Of a stretch of 52,070 nt of DNA, positions 31,974-40,333 are shown one piece after another (the stretch's first letter is position 1; each line of letters opens with the position of its first letter). The translations under genes were made by a program, and so were the position numbers. This stretch comes from Parafannyhessea sp902761955. Its GTDB lineage: Bacteria > Actinomycetota > Coriobacteriia > Coriobacteriales > Atopobiaceae. The notes beneath the pieces were generated by a model that was not told the origin of the DNA, made no database searches, and worked only from the letters and a program-made list of their open reading frames with translations. The stretch covers positions 1-52,070 of the forward strand of contig CACWMM010000023.1 of NCBI GenBank assembly GCA_902761955.1. The letters run 5' to 3'.

Positions 31974-34499
31974 CTACGCGCTCTTTGCGCTGCCGTCGGC
32001 GGCAGTGCCCTTCTCCACCGCAGCGCTCACGAGCCTCGCGTACGCCTTCCGTCCCGACTTCGTCAGCGTCACGCCGTCGGACTTGAAGTACTCGTCGTGC
32101 CCGGCGGAGGCGGCGTACCAGTCGATGAGCCGCACGCTCTTGCCGGCCTTCGCCGCCTTGCGCAGCACCTGGTTGTTCGCTTCGCAGTACGGTGCGGTTG
32201 ACCTGCAGGTCACCAGGTAGATGACCCTGTCCGCCTGTCCGGACGCGTCTGCGCCAGAGCCAGACGCGTCCTTCTCGCCCTTGGAGCCGTCGCCCGAGCC
32301 CTCGACGGCCGCAATCATCCGCGCCACGGCCTTCGCGTCAAGCGGCGCGGAGTCGTCCGGGTCGATCGCAACCACGTCGCCGGCCGTTCCCGCCTTCGCG
32401 TAGCCGGCCCACGCCCGCGCCGTCGCCTTTGCGTCGCGCCCGGCCGCCGCGTCGATCATCGCCTGCGGCATCGCGGCGGAAAGCTCGTCCGCGGCCGCGA
32501 GCGTCGTGGCATCGCCCAGCACGATGGCACTGTACGTCGTGTTCTCACGCGTGGGCTTCACGTAGCTGGTCGCCTTCACGACCAGGTTCGCCATCTCCTG
32601 CGCGTACTGAGGCCGCAGGTGCGTCCCATCGTCCCAGAACCACTCGTCGTGGCCGGACGACGCCCCGTACCAGTCGATGACCCCCACGTTCTCGTGCGCG
32701 TCGCCAAACGATTTCAGCAGTGCGTTGTTTGCCGAGACCCAGTCCTCCGGCGCCCTGTTGTTCACGAACCACAGCCGGCGCTTCTTGCCGACCGCGTCGT
32801 AGATCCTCTGCAGCGTGTCCTGCGTCAGCGCTCCGTTCGTGCCGACGGCAAATATCACGGTGTCGCCCACGACGCCCTGGTCGGCGTACTTGCGGTATAC
32901 GTCCAGCGCGTCCGTGGCCTGCCTGCCCACCTTCGCATCGACCATACCGTATGGAAACGCCTCGTTCAGCGCGTCGCGCGCGCCCAGCGTCACGGAGTCG
33001 CCTATCAGCAGCACGTCGTACTTCCCCGCCGCAAGCGGCTTCCTCAGGGTGGCCGCGCTCACGCGGTGAGCGTCGGGCTCCCCGCCCACCGCGGCGACAG
33101 GCGGTGCGAACGCGAGGCCCCACGCGGCCACCACGCACACGAGCACGGGCACTGCTGCCCTTGGCACGCGACGCGTTGCGCCCAGCGCCGCGGCAACGTG
33201 GCCCCGCCTCCCGGCGCCGGACTCGGCCCTGGCCGAAGCCGCGCGCACGAAGGCGGCAGGCAGGATGGGCTGCGCGAGCGCCGCGAGGTACGACCGGAGC
33301 GACCCCTTGCGCAGGGGCTCCTCCACCAGGCGGTAGCTCAGCTCCGCCGCCGCGATTATCACGCCCAGCTCGAGCGCGACCTGCCACGGCGCGAGCGCCG
33401 TGGTGGAGTTTCGCGGCTGCATCAGCTCGACCACGGGGTAGTGCCACACGTAGATCGCAAACGAGCGGGAGCCCACCCACGCCAGCGGGCGCCACGACAT
33501 CACGCGCGAGACCACCGTGCCCGCAGGCACGAGCGCCGCCACCTCCACGGCCGCGATGACCGAGCACAGCAGGATGCCCCCGTAGTACGAGAAGGACGTG
33601 TACCCCTCGGTCGTCGCCATCATCACGACGAGCGCCGCCACAGATCCAAGGCCCGCGAGCTCGAGCGCCAGGCGCCGCCAAGGCGCGGCGGCGACCGCCG
33701 TGGCCTGGCTCTTCTCGCCAAACGGCCACACGAACGCCAGGATGCAGCCCAGAAGCAGGCTCTGGGCACGGGTGTCCGTGCCGTAGTACGCGCGCGACGG
33801 GTCGGCGCCGGGCACGTACAGCGCCGCCATCAGCGCGGCGGAGGCAAGCGTCAGCACCGCGAGCGCGACGACCACGCCGCGGCGGCCGTGCCAGCGCGGC
33901 CCGCCGCCTTGGGGAATCGCCCGCATCAGCAGCATGAGGATGGGCGGCCACGCCAGGTAGAACTGGAACTCCAGCGCGAGCGACCAGAAGTGCGTCAGCG
34001 GCGACGGCGCACCGGCCGCCGCGAAGTACGACTCGTGGCCGAAGATCTTTGTCCAGTTGAGCGCCATCAGGAGCGCGGGCACCACGTCCGGGCGCATCTT
34101 CGTGAGCAGCTGGCGGTTCGCGACGGTGCACACCGCGGCCGTGATGGCGACGAAGACGACGCACGTGGGAAGGAGCCGCTTGACGCGGCGCATCCAGTAG
34201 CTGCCCAGGCGGATGGTACCCGTCCTTGCAAGCTCGGACAGAAGCCCCGCCGTCGCAAGGTAGCCGGAAAGCACAAACAGCACGGTCACGCCCAGAAGGC
34301 CGCCCGTGCACCATGCAAGCCCCATGTGATAGAAGACCACGCCCAGAGCGCACACGGCGCGGAGCCCGTCGAGCGACGTGACGTAGCGGCGCGAGGAGCC
34401 GGCCGCCTTTGGAGCCGCCGCCCTCCGGGGCCTCTGTCCCTTCCGCGGTGCCTGTCGTGCGGAACCCGTGCCCGCACGTCGTGTCGTGCGCCCTGCCAT
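31974..34499 (-). CDS. OatA-like membrane O-acyltransferase with two SGNH domains, second degenerate
   Basis: 841 residues. A basic N-terminus is followed by an acyltransferase-3 domain (about 40-395) with ten or so membrane segments; LDGLRAVCALGVVFYH carries the essential His58. After a membrane segment near 448-468 comes an extracellular SGNH domain (about 494-645) with GDS (Ser502) and DGTH (Asp624, His627). A second copy of this domain (about 655-830) has GDA at the Ser place (Ala664) and DGVT at the His place (Thr811), so it cannot be catalytic. Such proteins move acetyl groups onto peptidoglycan or surface glycans. The second domain may bind glycan. Its stop lies 18 bases from the convergent aldolase gene. 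Confidence 0.9.
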   Translation of the reverse strand: MAGRTTRRAGTGSARQAPRKGQRPRRAAAPKAAGSSRRYVTSLDGLRAVCALGVVFYHMGLAWCTGGLLGVTVLFVLSGYLATAGLLSELARTGTIRLGSYWMRRVKRLLPTCVVFVAITAAVCTVANRQLLTKMRPDVVPALLMALNWTKIFGHESYFAAAGAPSPLTHFWSLALEFQFYLAWPPILMLLMRAIPQGGGPRWHGRRGVVVALAVLTLASAALMAALYVPGADPSRAYYGTDTRAQSLLLGCILAFVWPFGEKSQATAVAAAPWRRLALELAGLGSVAALVVMMATTEGYTSFSYYGGILLCSVIAAVEVAALVPAGTVVSRVMSWRPLAWVGSRSFAIYVWHYPVVELMQPRNSTTALAPWQVALELGVIIAAAELSYRLVEEPLRKGSLRSYLAALAQPILPAAFVRAASARAESGAGRRGHVAAALGATRRVPRAAVPVLVCVVAAWGLAFAPPVAAVGGEPDAHRVSAATLRKPLAAGKYDVLLIGDSVTLGARDALNEAFPYGMVDAKVGRQATDALDVYRKYADQGVVGDTVIFAVGTNGALTQDTLQRIYDAVGKKRRLWFVNNRAPEDWVSANNALLKSFGDAHENVGVIDWYGASSGHDEWFWDDGTHLRPQYAQEMANLVVKATSYVKPTRENTTYSAIVLGDATTLAAADELSAAMPQAMIDAAAGRDAKATARAWAGYAKAGTAGDVVAIDPDDSAPLDAKAVARMIAAVEGSGDGSKGEKDASGSGADASGQADRVIYLVTCRSTAPYCEANNQVLRKAAKAGKSVRLIDWYAASAGHDEYFKSDGVTLTKSGRKAYARLVSAAVEKGTAADGSAKSA

Positions 34500-34562
34500 G
34501 CGTGAAGACCAATCGACCGTAGCCCCAGCGGCCAGCGGCCGCGTAACTTCCCGTCTATAAGT

Positions 34563-35192
34563 CTAGCAATAGCTGGCAAGCAGGCGCAGCGCGTCGCGGC
34601 ACAGGACGCGCATTTCAAACGGCGCGTCCAGCGCGCAGGTCATGACGGCATCCCCCAGCTCTGCGGAGCGCAGCTCCCAGCCCAGGAGCACCTCCGGTCG
34701 CTTGCGCGGGTCCACGGCAAAGCCCGTGCCCATCGCCTTCAGGATCGACTCGCGCCTGGTCCACGCCCGTGCCCATGCCGCTCGCCGCTCGCGCGTGGAT
34801 CCGTCGCCCACGGCGGCGCGCTCCGCCTCGTCGTAGTACTTGCGCGTGATGAGGTCCTCCACGTCGCGGTAGCGCGTAGGGACCTCCTCCAGGTCTATCC
34901 CCACGGGACGCGCCGCCACGGCCAGCGCCACCATACCCACGTCGTTCGTGAGGTTGAACTCCGGGCCGCCCGCGACATACGGCTTGCCGTACTCGCCGTA
35001 GCTCACGTCCGCGTCCGCCACAACGCCCAGCACGTCGCGCGCCAGAAGGCCGCCTCCCAGCGCCTCCAGCCTCACGCGCGCGGGTCCCACCTCGGAGCGC
35101 CTGGCGTACATGGGCGCCACGACGTCGCGACACGCGTCTTCGTGCCCGGACAGCGGCGCGCAGTCGAGCACGTGCACCACAACCTTCTCCAC
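34563..35192 (-). CDS. 4'-phosphopantetheinyl transferase (Sfp type)
   Basis: Transfers phosphopantetheine from CoA to a carrier-protein serine. 209 residues from GTG 35192 (GGGAGGT eight bases ahead). The Sfp motifs are present: GEYGKPYV (about 87-94), FNLTND (about 99-104), VGIDLEEV with the Mg-binding Asp and Glu (about 115-122), and the WTRRESILKAMGTG helix (about 143-156). FNLTND replaces the more usual FN-x-SH. No polyketide, peptide synthase or acyl-carrier gene lies nearby, so it may serve the general ACP. It is in one run with the NlpC-like, DUF47 and PiT genes. Confidence 0.88.
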   Translation of the reverse strand: MEKVVVHVLDCAPLSGHEDACRDVVAPMYARRSEVGPARVRLEALGGGLLARDVLGVVADADVSYGEYGKPYVAGGPEFNLTNDVGMVALAVAARPVGIDLEEVPTRYRDVEDLITRKYYDEAERAAVGDGSTRERRAAWARAWTRRESILKAMGTGFAVDPRKRPEVLLGWELRSAELGDAVMTCALDAPFEMRVLCRDALRLLASYC

Positions 35193-35210
35193 CGGGCTTA
35201 CCTCCCGTCG

Positions 35211-35741
35211 TCACGCGAGGGCGACGCCCCGCATCCATCCCCAGCGCGGCTGCTCCCACGCTCCGTACGCACCGTACCACAGCGCGAGCGGCACCGTGCG
35301 CACGCCATGGTCCGCGCTGTCCATCACCATGCCGTCGCCCACGTAGATGCCAACGTGCCCGTGTCGCGCCGCCTGCGGGCTCGCCGGACAGCGCGGCACG
35401 GCCACGATCATGCCCACGCGCAGGTCGCCGGGGTCTGCCAGCGTGCAGTGGCGCTCGTACAGCGCGCGGGCGTCGCCGCGCTCCAGCCCCAGGCCAAACC
35501 ACTGGAACACGCCCTCCACCCACGCGGCACAGCCGTCCGGCCCCGCCCACGGAAATCCCTTCGCATGCGCCACCAGGCTGCGCTGGTCGCGACTCGCGGA
35601 CGCCAGCTCCTCCGGAACGTGACCTCGCCCGGTCGCAAGGCGCCTCATGGGCAGCCCGCGCCGGGCGAGAAGAACCTCGAGCCTTCGCAGTCGCTCCGTC
35701 TCTGAGTCGGGCGCATCCTCCGCCCGCGGGGAGTCGGCCAC
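35211..35741 (-). CDS. NlpC/P60-like (papain-fold) protein
   Basis: 176 residues from GTG 35741, two bases after the DUF47 stop. The catalytic set is plausible: Cys in GPDGCAAWVEGVFQWFG (about residue 71) and His in ARHGHVGIYVGDGMVMDS (about 123-140), typical of NlpC/P60 and CHAP hydrolases that cut peptidoglycan peptides. There is no signal peptide or membrane segment in the visible frame, which is odd for a wall enzyme; export by another route or a start further upstream cannot be judged. One GGCGAGAAG copy (35664-35672) lies within it. Confidence 0.75.
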   Translation of the reverse strand: MADSPRAEDAPDSETERLRRLEVLLARRGLPMRRLATGRGHVPEELASASRDQRSLVAHAKGFPWAGPDGCAAWVEGVFQWFGLGLERGDARALYERHCTLADPGDLRVGMIVAVPRCPASPQAARHGHVGIYVGDGMVMDSADHGVRTVPLALWYGAYGAWEQPRWGWMRGVALA

Positions 35742-35742
35742 G

Positions 35743-36363
35743 CTACGCGCTCTTCATCACGACGGTGCGCACGACCTGCGCCGTGTGGTCGCAGGCGTCG
35801 ATGCAGCTCTCCATGCGGTCGAACAGGCGCAGCCACGTCACGGTGGTGCGGCCGTTCTCCTCGTCGTGGAACAGCCTGCGCACGCCGCCGTTGTACACGA
35901 CGTCGCCCTCGTCCTCGATGTCGGAAATCATGGTTGCGTGCTCCATGACCTCCGGTTCGCTCTTGTAGTTGGGCAGGTGGTTGATCATCTGGTTCACCTC
36001 GCCCACGCAGCGGCGCGTCAGGCGTGCCATCTGCACCGCCTCGCCGCGCATCTCCTGCACGTTGAACAGGTCGAGGCAGAGCGCGGCGCCGTTCATGTAG
36101 TCCATGATATCGTCCATCGAAAGCGCGAGGTCGCTTATGTCCTGGCGGTCGAACGGCGTGATGAACGAGTCGTACAGCTCGCGCATGATGCGCTGGACCT
36201 TGTTGTCGCACTCGCTCTCGTACACCTTGAGCTCCGGGATGCCGGAAAACGTCTGCGGATAGCCCTCCATCACCTCGACGTAGTGGTCGCACGCCTCGAC
36301 GAGCTTGGCCGAAAGGTCCTTGAACAGGGTGTAGAAGATGTCTTCCTTCTTGGCACGTGCCAT
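35743..36363 (-). CDS. DUF47-family (PhoU-like) partner of the phosphate transporter
   Basis: 206 residues, all-helical and rich in charged residues, with the E-x-x-x-D repeats of DUF47/PhoU-like proteins (YESECDNKVQRIMRELYDS, DDIMDYMNGAALCLDLF, DIEDEGDVVYNGGVRRLF). These proteins pair with PiT-type phosphate transporters and are thought to control them. The gene follows the PiT gene by 15 bases on the same strand. Confidence 0.9.
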   Translation of the reverse strand: MARAKKEDIFYTLFKDLSAKLVEACDHYVEVMEGYPQTFSGIPELKVYESECDNKVQRIMRELYDSFITPFDRQDISDLALSMDDIMDYMNGAALCLDLFNVQEMRGEAVQMARLTRRCVGEVNQMINHLPNYKSEPEVMEHATMISDIEDEGDVVYNGGVRRLFHDEENGRTTVTWLRLFDRMESCIDACDHTAQVVRTVVMKSA

Positions 36364-36378
36364 GTGGTCTACCTCCAG

Positions 36379-37428
36379 CTAGAAGATGATCAGGAAAACC
36401 TTGGCGAGCACGAAGCCGATGACTCCGCAGCCCGGGAAGGTGAAGATCCAGGTGTAGACCATCTCCTTCGCGACGCCCCAGTTGACGGAGCGCATGTTCT
36501 TCGCGGCGCCCGCGCCCATGATGGCGGCGGTCTTCGCGTGCGTGGTCGATACGGGAAGGCCCGTGAGCGTCGCGACCAGAAGCGACGCAGTTGCCGAGAC
36601 GGATGCGGCAAAGCCCTGGTACTTCTCCATCTGCACCATCTGCATGCCGACCTTCTTGATGATGCGCTTGCCGCCCACGGCGGTGCCGACGGCCATCATG
36701 CCCGCGCAGAGCACCTCGACCCAGAGGGGAAAGCCGCCCATGTCGGAGGCCTTGAGCCCAGCGGAAAGCGCGATGGCGAGCATGGCGGTGGACATGAACT
36801 TCTGACCGTCCTGTGCACCGTGCATGAGGGCGACGCCGGCCGCACCCGCAACCTGCAGCTTGCCGAAGAGGGTGTCCATCTTCGCGCGGTTAGCGTGCCG
36901 AAGCGCCCGCTGTATGACCCACGCGACGATCCATCCGGCCGCGAAGCCCGCTGCGGTGGAGAAGACCAGGCCGTACACGACCTTCATCCACTCCCCGAAG
37001 TTCACGCCGGAAAGGCCGCCGTGCACGGCGAGCGCCGCACCCGTGAGGCCCGCAATGAGCGCGTGGCTCTCGCTCGTGGGGATGCCGAAGATCCAGGCGC
37101 CCACGCCCCACGCCACGATGCCCACGGTCGCCGCGGCAAGCGCGATGAGCGCCGCGTGCGTGTCGCCGCCAAAGTCGACCATGCCGCTGATGGTGTCCGC
37201 GACGGCCGTCGAGACGAACGTCATCGCGACGAGGCCGATGAAGTTGCAGACAACGCTCATGGCGATGGCGGCCTCGATGCTGATGGAGCGCGTGCCAACG
37301 GGCTCCGCGATCGCGTTCGCGGCGTCGGTGGCTCCGTTCACGAAGATGGTCCCCAGCACCAGGACCATGACGACGGCGAGGAAGGGGTTCGCCTCGAGCA
37401 TCGCCAAAAACTGCGAAAAGCTGACCAA
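36379..37428 (-). CDS. pit: Low-affinity inorganic phosphate transporter, PiT family
   Basis: Phosphate:cation symporter, 349 residues. It has the two PiT repeats: N-terminal GTIFVNGATDAANAIAEPVG (family GANDxAN form with T in place of N) and C-terminal LMHGAQDGQKFM, plus GIPTSESHALIAGLTGA and GLPVSTTHAKTAAIMGAG. About ten membrane segments. The start was set at TTG 37428 because AAAGGAG lies six bases ahead and the hydrophobic region begins 15 codons later; upstream in-frame codons to 37593 read like non-coding DNA. Cotranscribed with DUF47. Confidence 0.9.
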   Translation of the reverse strand: MVSFSQFLAMLEANPFLAVVMVLVLGTIFVNGATDAANAIAEPVGTRSISIEAAIAMSVVCNFIGLVAMTFVSTAVADTISGMVDFGGDTHAALIALAAATVGIVAWGVGAWIFGIPTSESHALIAGLTGAALAVHGGLSGVNFGEWMKVVYGLVFSTAAGFAAGWIVAWVIQRALRHANRAKMDTLFGKLQVAGAAGVALMHGAQDGQKFMSTAMLAIALSAGLKASDMGGFPLWVEVLCAGMMAVGTAVGGKRIIKKVGMQMVQMEKYQGFAASVSATASLLVATLTGLPVSTTHAKTAAIMGAGAAKNMRSVNWGVAKEMVYTWIFTFPGCGVIGFVLAKVFLIIF

Positions 37429-37604
37429 AGTGACTCCTTTCTTTACATCCCGATGATAAAGGGAGGCGCCACTACCAACAATGTAATCACCCACAGGGCG
37501 GCAATGCCTTACTTTTCGCTTACATTGCACTAATTGGCTGGTCAATTGCCTCGTCTTGCGCACGTCCGAACACAGGCGCTCCACATGAGCCATCTAGCGT
37601 GCAG

Positions 37605-37635
37605 AAAAAGGGACGCGCCCTCACGGACGCGCCCC
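37605..37635 (-). terminator. Intrinsic terminator of the amino-acid transporter operon
   Basis: GGGACGCG (37610-37617) pairs with CGCGCCCC (37628-37635), one mismatch. On the - strand the stem is followed by TTTTT (complement of 37605-37609). It lies 37 bases past the small Cys-rich gene. Confidence 0.75.
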
Positions 37636-37671
37636 TGTCGGCACGGTAGTTCTTCTCGCCCGGCGTCGTGC

Positions 37672-37872
37672 CTAGCGATAGCGCAGCGAGACCTCCATGA
37701 AGCTCGCCTTGCCGTCTATGTAGTCCTTGAACGCGATGGTCGGGTCCTTGCCGTGGAAGCTTGCGCACAGACCGCACTGGTCGCAGTCCGCGATGCACGG
37801 GTACTGCGACTTCACGTACCAGAGCCTGTCCATGCGAGAAGAGCTTGCGATGTCGGGCGCGGAGTCTGCCAT
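37672..37872 (-). CDS. Small Cys-rich protein (66 residues) at the end of the transporter operon
   Basis: A real-looking small gene: GGGAGGCGAGG ahead of ATG 37872, 18 bases after the stop of the ABC ATPase gene, and an intrinsic terminator just behind. The product has CIADCDQCGLC (Cys at about 26, 30, 33 and 36), a C-x3-C-x2-C-x2-C spacing that could hold a metal or an iron-sulfur cluster, and a C-terminus with FKDYIDGKASF. I do not recognise it. Its place in an amino-acid transport operon hints at a regulatory or redox accessory role, but that is a guess. Confidence 0.7.
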   Translation of the reverse strand: MADSAPDIASSSRMDRLWYVKSQYPCIADCDQCGLCASFHGKDPTIAFKDYIDGKASFMEVSLRYR

Positions 37873-37890
37873 GGGCCTCGCCTCCCCTCG

Positions 37891-38649
37891 CTAGTGGCCC
37901 TTGATGGACTCGAGGAACTCGCGGGCACGCTCGGTCTTGGGGTGGTCGAAGAACTCGTTCGGGTCGCCCTCCTCCAGGATCTGGCCGTCCGCCATGAACT
38001 CGACGCGGTCGGCCACGCGACGGGCGAAGTTCATCTCGTGCGTGACGACGACCATGGTCATGCCCTCGCGCGCGAGCTCGACCATGACGTCGAGCACCTC
38101 GTTGATCATCTCGGGGTCAAGGGCGGACGTCGGCTCGTCAAACAGCATCGCCTTCGGGTGCATCGCCAGTGAGCGCGCGATGGCGACGCGCTGCTGCTGG
38201 CCGCCGGAGAGCTGCGCGGGCACCTTGCTTGCCTGCTCCGCCACGCCGACGCGGCGCAGCAGCTCCATGGCCTCCTGCTCGGCCTTCTTCTTATCGACGT
38301 GCAGCACCTCGATGGGGCCCATGGTCACGTTTTCGAGAATCGTCTTGTGTGCGAAGAGGTTGAACTGCTGGAAGACCATGCCGATCTCCGCACGCATCGC
38401 GGCAAGCTCCTTGCCCTCCTGGGGAAGCGGCTTGCCCTCGATCAGGATCTCTCCGGAGTCGATGGTCTCGAGACGGTTTATCGTGCGGCATAGCGTCGAC
38501 TTGCCAGAGCCGGACGGGCCTATCAGCACCAGCACCTCGCCCTTCTCGACCTGAAGACTGATGTCCTTCAGGACGTGGAGGTCGCCAAAGTGCTTCTCTA
38601 CGTGCCTCAGCTCGATCGTTGGGGTCTTGACCTGCGTATCTTCAGACAT
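37891..38649 (-). CDS. glnQ: Polar amino-acid ABC transporter ATPase (GlnQ type)
   Basis: 252 residues, with all ABC motifs: Walker A IGPSGSGKSTLCR (about 38-50), Q-loop in FQQFNLFAHKT, signature LSGGQQQRVAIARSL (about 143-157), Walker B LFDEPTSALDPE and the switch His in VVVTHEMNFA. The QFNLF Q-loop and length match the glutamine/glutamate family. It powers the two permeases encoded upstream. Confidence 0.95.
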   Translation of the reverse strand: MSEDTQVKTPTIELRHVEKHFGDLHVLKDISLQVEKGEVLVLIGPSGSGKSTLCRTINRLETIDSGEILIEGKPLPQEGKELAAMRAEIGMVFQQFNLFAHKTILENVTMGPIEVLHVDKKKAEQEAMELLRRVGVAEQASKVPAQLSGGQQQRVAIARSLAMHPKAMLFDEPTSALDPEMINEVLDVMVELAREGMTMVVVTHEMNFARRVADRVEFMADGQILEEGDPNEFFDHPKTERAREFLESIKGH

Positions 38650-38685
38650 TGGATGCTCCTATCAAGCGTGTGGGCGTCGTAGTGG

Positions 38686-39534
38686 CTACACCGGGTTCTC
38701 CTGCGAGCGCGTTACCACCTTGGCACCGCTTCTGCGCGCCAGGTTGACGGCCCACTGGTTGATTGCGTAGTTGATGAGGATGTAGATGATTGCCACCACG
38801 AAGTACACCGAGACGAGCGCGTCGTAGTTGCTGATGAGCACGCGCGCGTTCTGCAGCAGGTCCGGATAGCTCACCACGTACGCGACGGAGGTGTCCTTCA
38901 CCACGACGACGAGCTGCGAGATGAGCGACGGGATGACGTAGCGGATGGCCTGCGGCAGGATGATCTTGCGCATGACCTTGCCCTCCGTCATGCCGATGGA
39001 GAGTGCCGCCTCGCGCTGGCCCTTGGGCACGGCGTTCACGCCGGCGCGGAACACCTCCGCGAGCACGCCGGACGCCGTGAGCGCGATGGGCAGCGTCAGC
39101 ATCCAGAACGAGGGCATCTTGATGCCGTAGCTGGGGATGACCAGGAAGAAGAAGTAGATCAGCAGAAGCGAGGGGATGCCCCTGAAGAAGTTGATGATCA
39201 CGCGGAAGACGGTGCTCACCACGCGGTTGTGGCTGATTCTGCCCAGCATGAACAGGATGCCAAGCACGAGGGCGATGGCGCCGGCGCACAGAGCGACCTC
39301 CGCCGTGCCGACGAGTCCCTTGAGCAGGAAGCGCCACGTAGACCACTGCGCGAAGAAGTACCAGTAGCGAGAGTCGAACTGGCCCATCTCGTACAGCCTC
39401 GCCACGACCCACGCCACGATCGCGACGATCGCGACGGACGTGATGACGGTTCCCACCACGATGCGTCGCCTCGTCCGAGGACCCGGGGCCTCGTAGAGCG
39501 CGTCGCGCATGGATACGCTGTCTGCGGCACTCAT
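38686..39534 (-). CDS. Amino-acid ABC transporter permease
   Basis: 282 residues, HisMQ-type membrane subunit. Five or more membrane segments follow a ~25-residue basic cytoplasmic head. The EAA loop is AALSIGMTEGKVMRKIILPQAIRYVIP in two parts around residue 185, where the ATPase docks; NFFRGIPSLLLIYF is also typical. Its ATG overlaps the stop of the preceding permease gene as ATGA (39531-39534). Confidence 0.93.
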   Translation of the reverse strand: MSAADSVSMRDALYEAPGPRTRRRIVVGTVITSVAIVAIVAWVVARLYEMGQFDSRYWYFFAQWSTWRFLLKGLVGTAEVALCAGAIALVLGILFMLGRISHNRVVSTVFRVIINFFRGIPSLLLIYFFFLVIPSYGIKMPSFWMLTLPIALTASGVLAEVFRAGVNAVPKGQREAALSIGMTEGKVMRKIILPQAIRYVIPSLISQLVVVVKDTSVAYVVSYPDLLQNARVLISNYDALVSVYFVVAIIYILINYAINQWAVNLARRSGAKVVTRSQENPV

Positions 39535-40190
39535 CTGAGGATCCTCACTCTCTTGTCGATGGCGTTTCCGGCAAGGCCGATCAGGAACGCGGTGCCGGCG
39601 TACAGCACGGCGGAAACCGCGAACGGCAGGATGCCGCCCACGGACATCGTGTTGATGTACGAGACGAGCCCCGTCAGCTCCTGCGGGTCAAGCGGGACCT
39701 GCGAGCCGATGGCCGTGGTCAGCATGACGGCGACCAAGAGGTTCGTCATGGGCAGCACGGACGAGCGCAGCGCCTGCGGAATAACGACGTTCTTCAGCAT
39801 CTGGCGAAAGCCCAGGCCCAGCGAGCGCGCCGCCTCGATCTGCCCCACGCCGATGGTGTTGATGCCGGTCATGAAGTTCTCCGAGCCAAACGACGCCGCC
39901 ACCAGCACGGTCACCACGATGACGCAGGTCTGCTCGCTCCACACGACGCCCAGGTACGGGAACGCGTAATAGAAGATGACAAGAAGCGATATCGTGGCGA
40001 CGTTTCGGAAGATCTGCACGTAGAGGTCCCCTACCTTGCGCAAAGGCGAGATGGGGCTCACGCGCGCAATCGTGACAAGAAGCGCCAGAAGCATCGCACC
40101 GACGTAGGAAACCACCGTCATCCAGAGCGTCGCCCCGTAGGCCTTGACGTACATGCCCCCATAGAGCGAGAAGAGCTCCTGAATACTCAT
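39531..40190 (-). CDS. Amino-acid ABC transporter permease
   Basis: 219 residues from ATG 40190 (GGGGGGTG upstream). HisMQ family: LWMTVVSYVGAMLLALLV, the QIFRNVATISLLVIFYYAFP pore segment, and an EAA loop, ARSLGLGFRQMLKNVVIPQA (about 138-157). It is the second membrane subunit, so the transporter is a heterodimer of two permeases. Confidence 0.93.
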   Translation of the reverse strand: MSIQELFSLYGGMYVKAYGATLWMTVVSYVGAMLLALLVTIARVSPISPLRKVGDLYVQIFRNVATISLLVIFYYAFPYLGVVWSEQTCVIVVTVLVAASFGSENFMTGINTIGVGQIEAARSLGLGFRQMLKNVVIPQALRSSVLPMTNLLVAVMLTTAIGSQVPLDPQELTGLVSYINTMSVGGILPFAVSAVLYAGTAFLIGLAGNAIDKRVRILR

Positions 40191-40333
40191 GTTCACCCCC
40201 CGCATTGAAGGCGGAGGCCCCCGTGCGTGCACGGAGGCCCCCTCTTAGCACTGTCTTCAAGATACCCTCACGAACGCCACGTCCACAAGCCAATATCAGC
40301 TTTGGAACAATCACGAAACGAGGGCGAGAAACG

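Noticed and set aside
40205..40246. GC-rich direct repeat and short hairpin in the binding-protein/permease gap as a terminator
   Set aside because: Stem is only 6 bp, no T-run, and the permease genes must be transcribed through it; kept only as a note in the gene entry.
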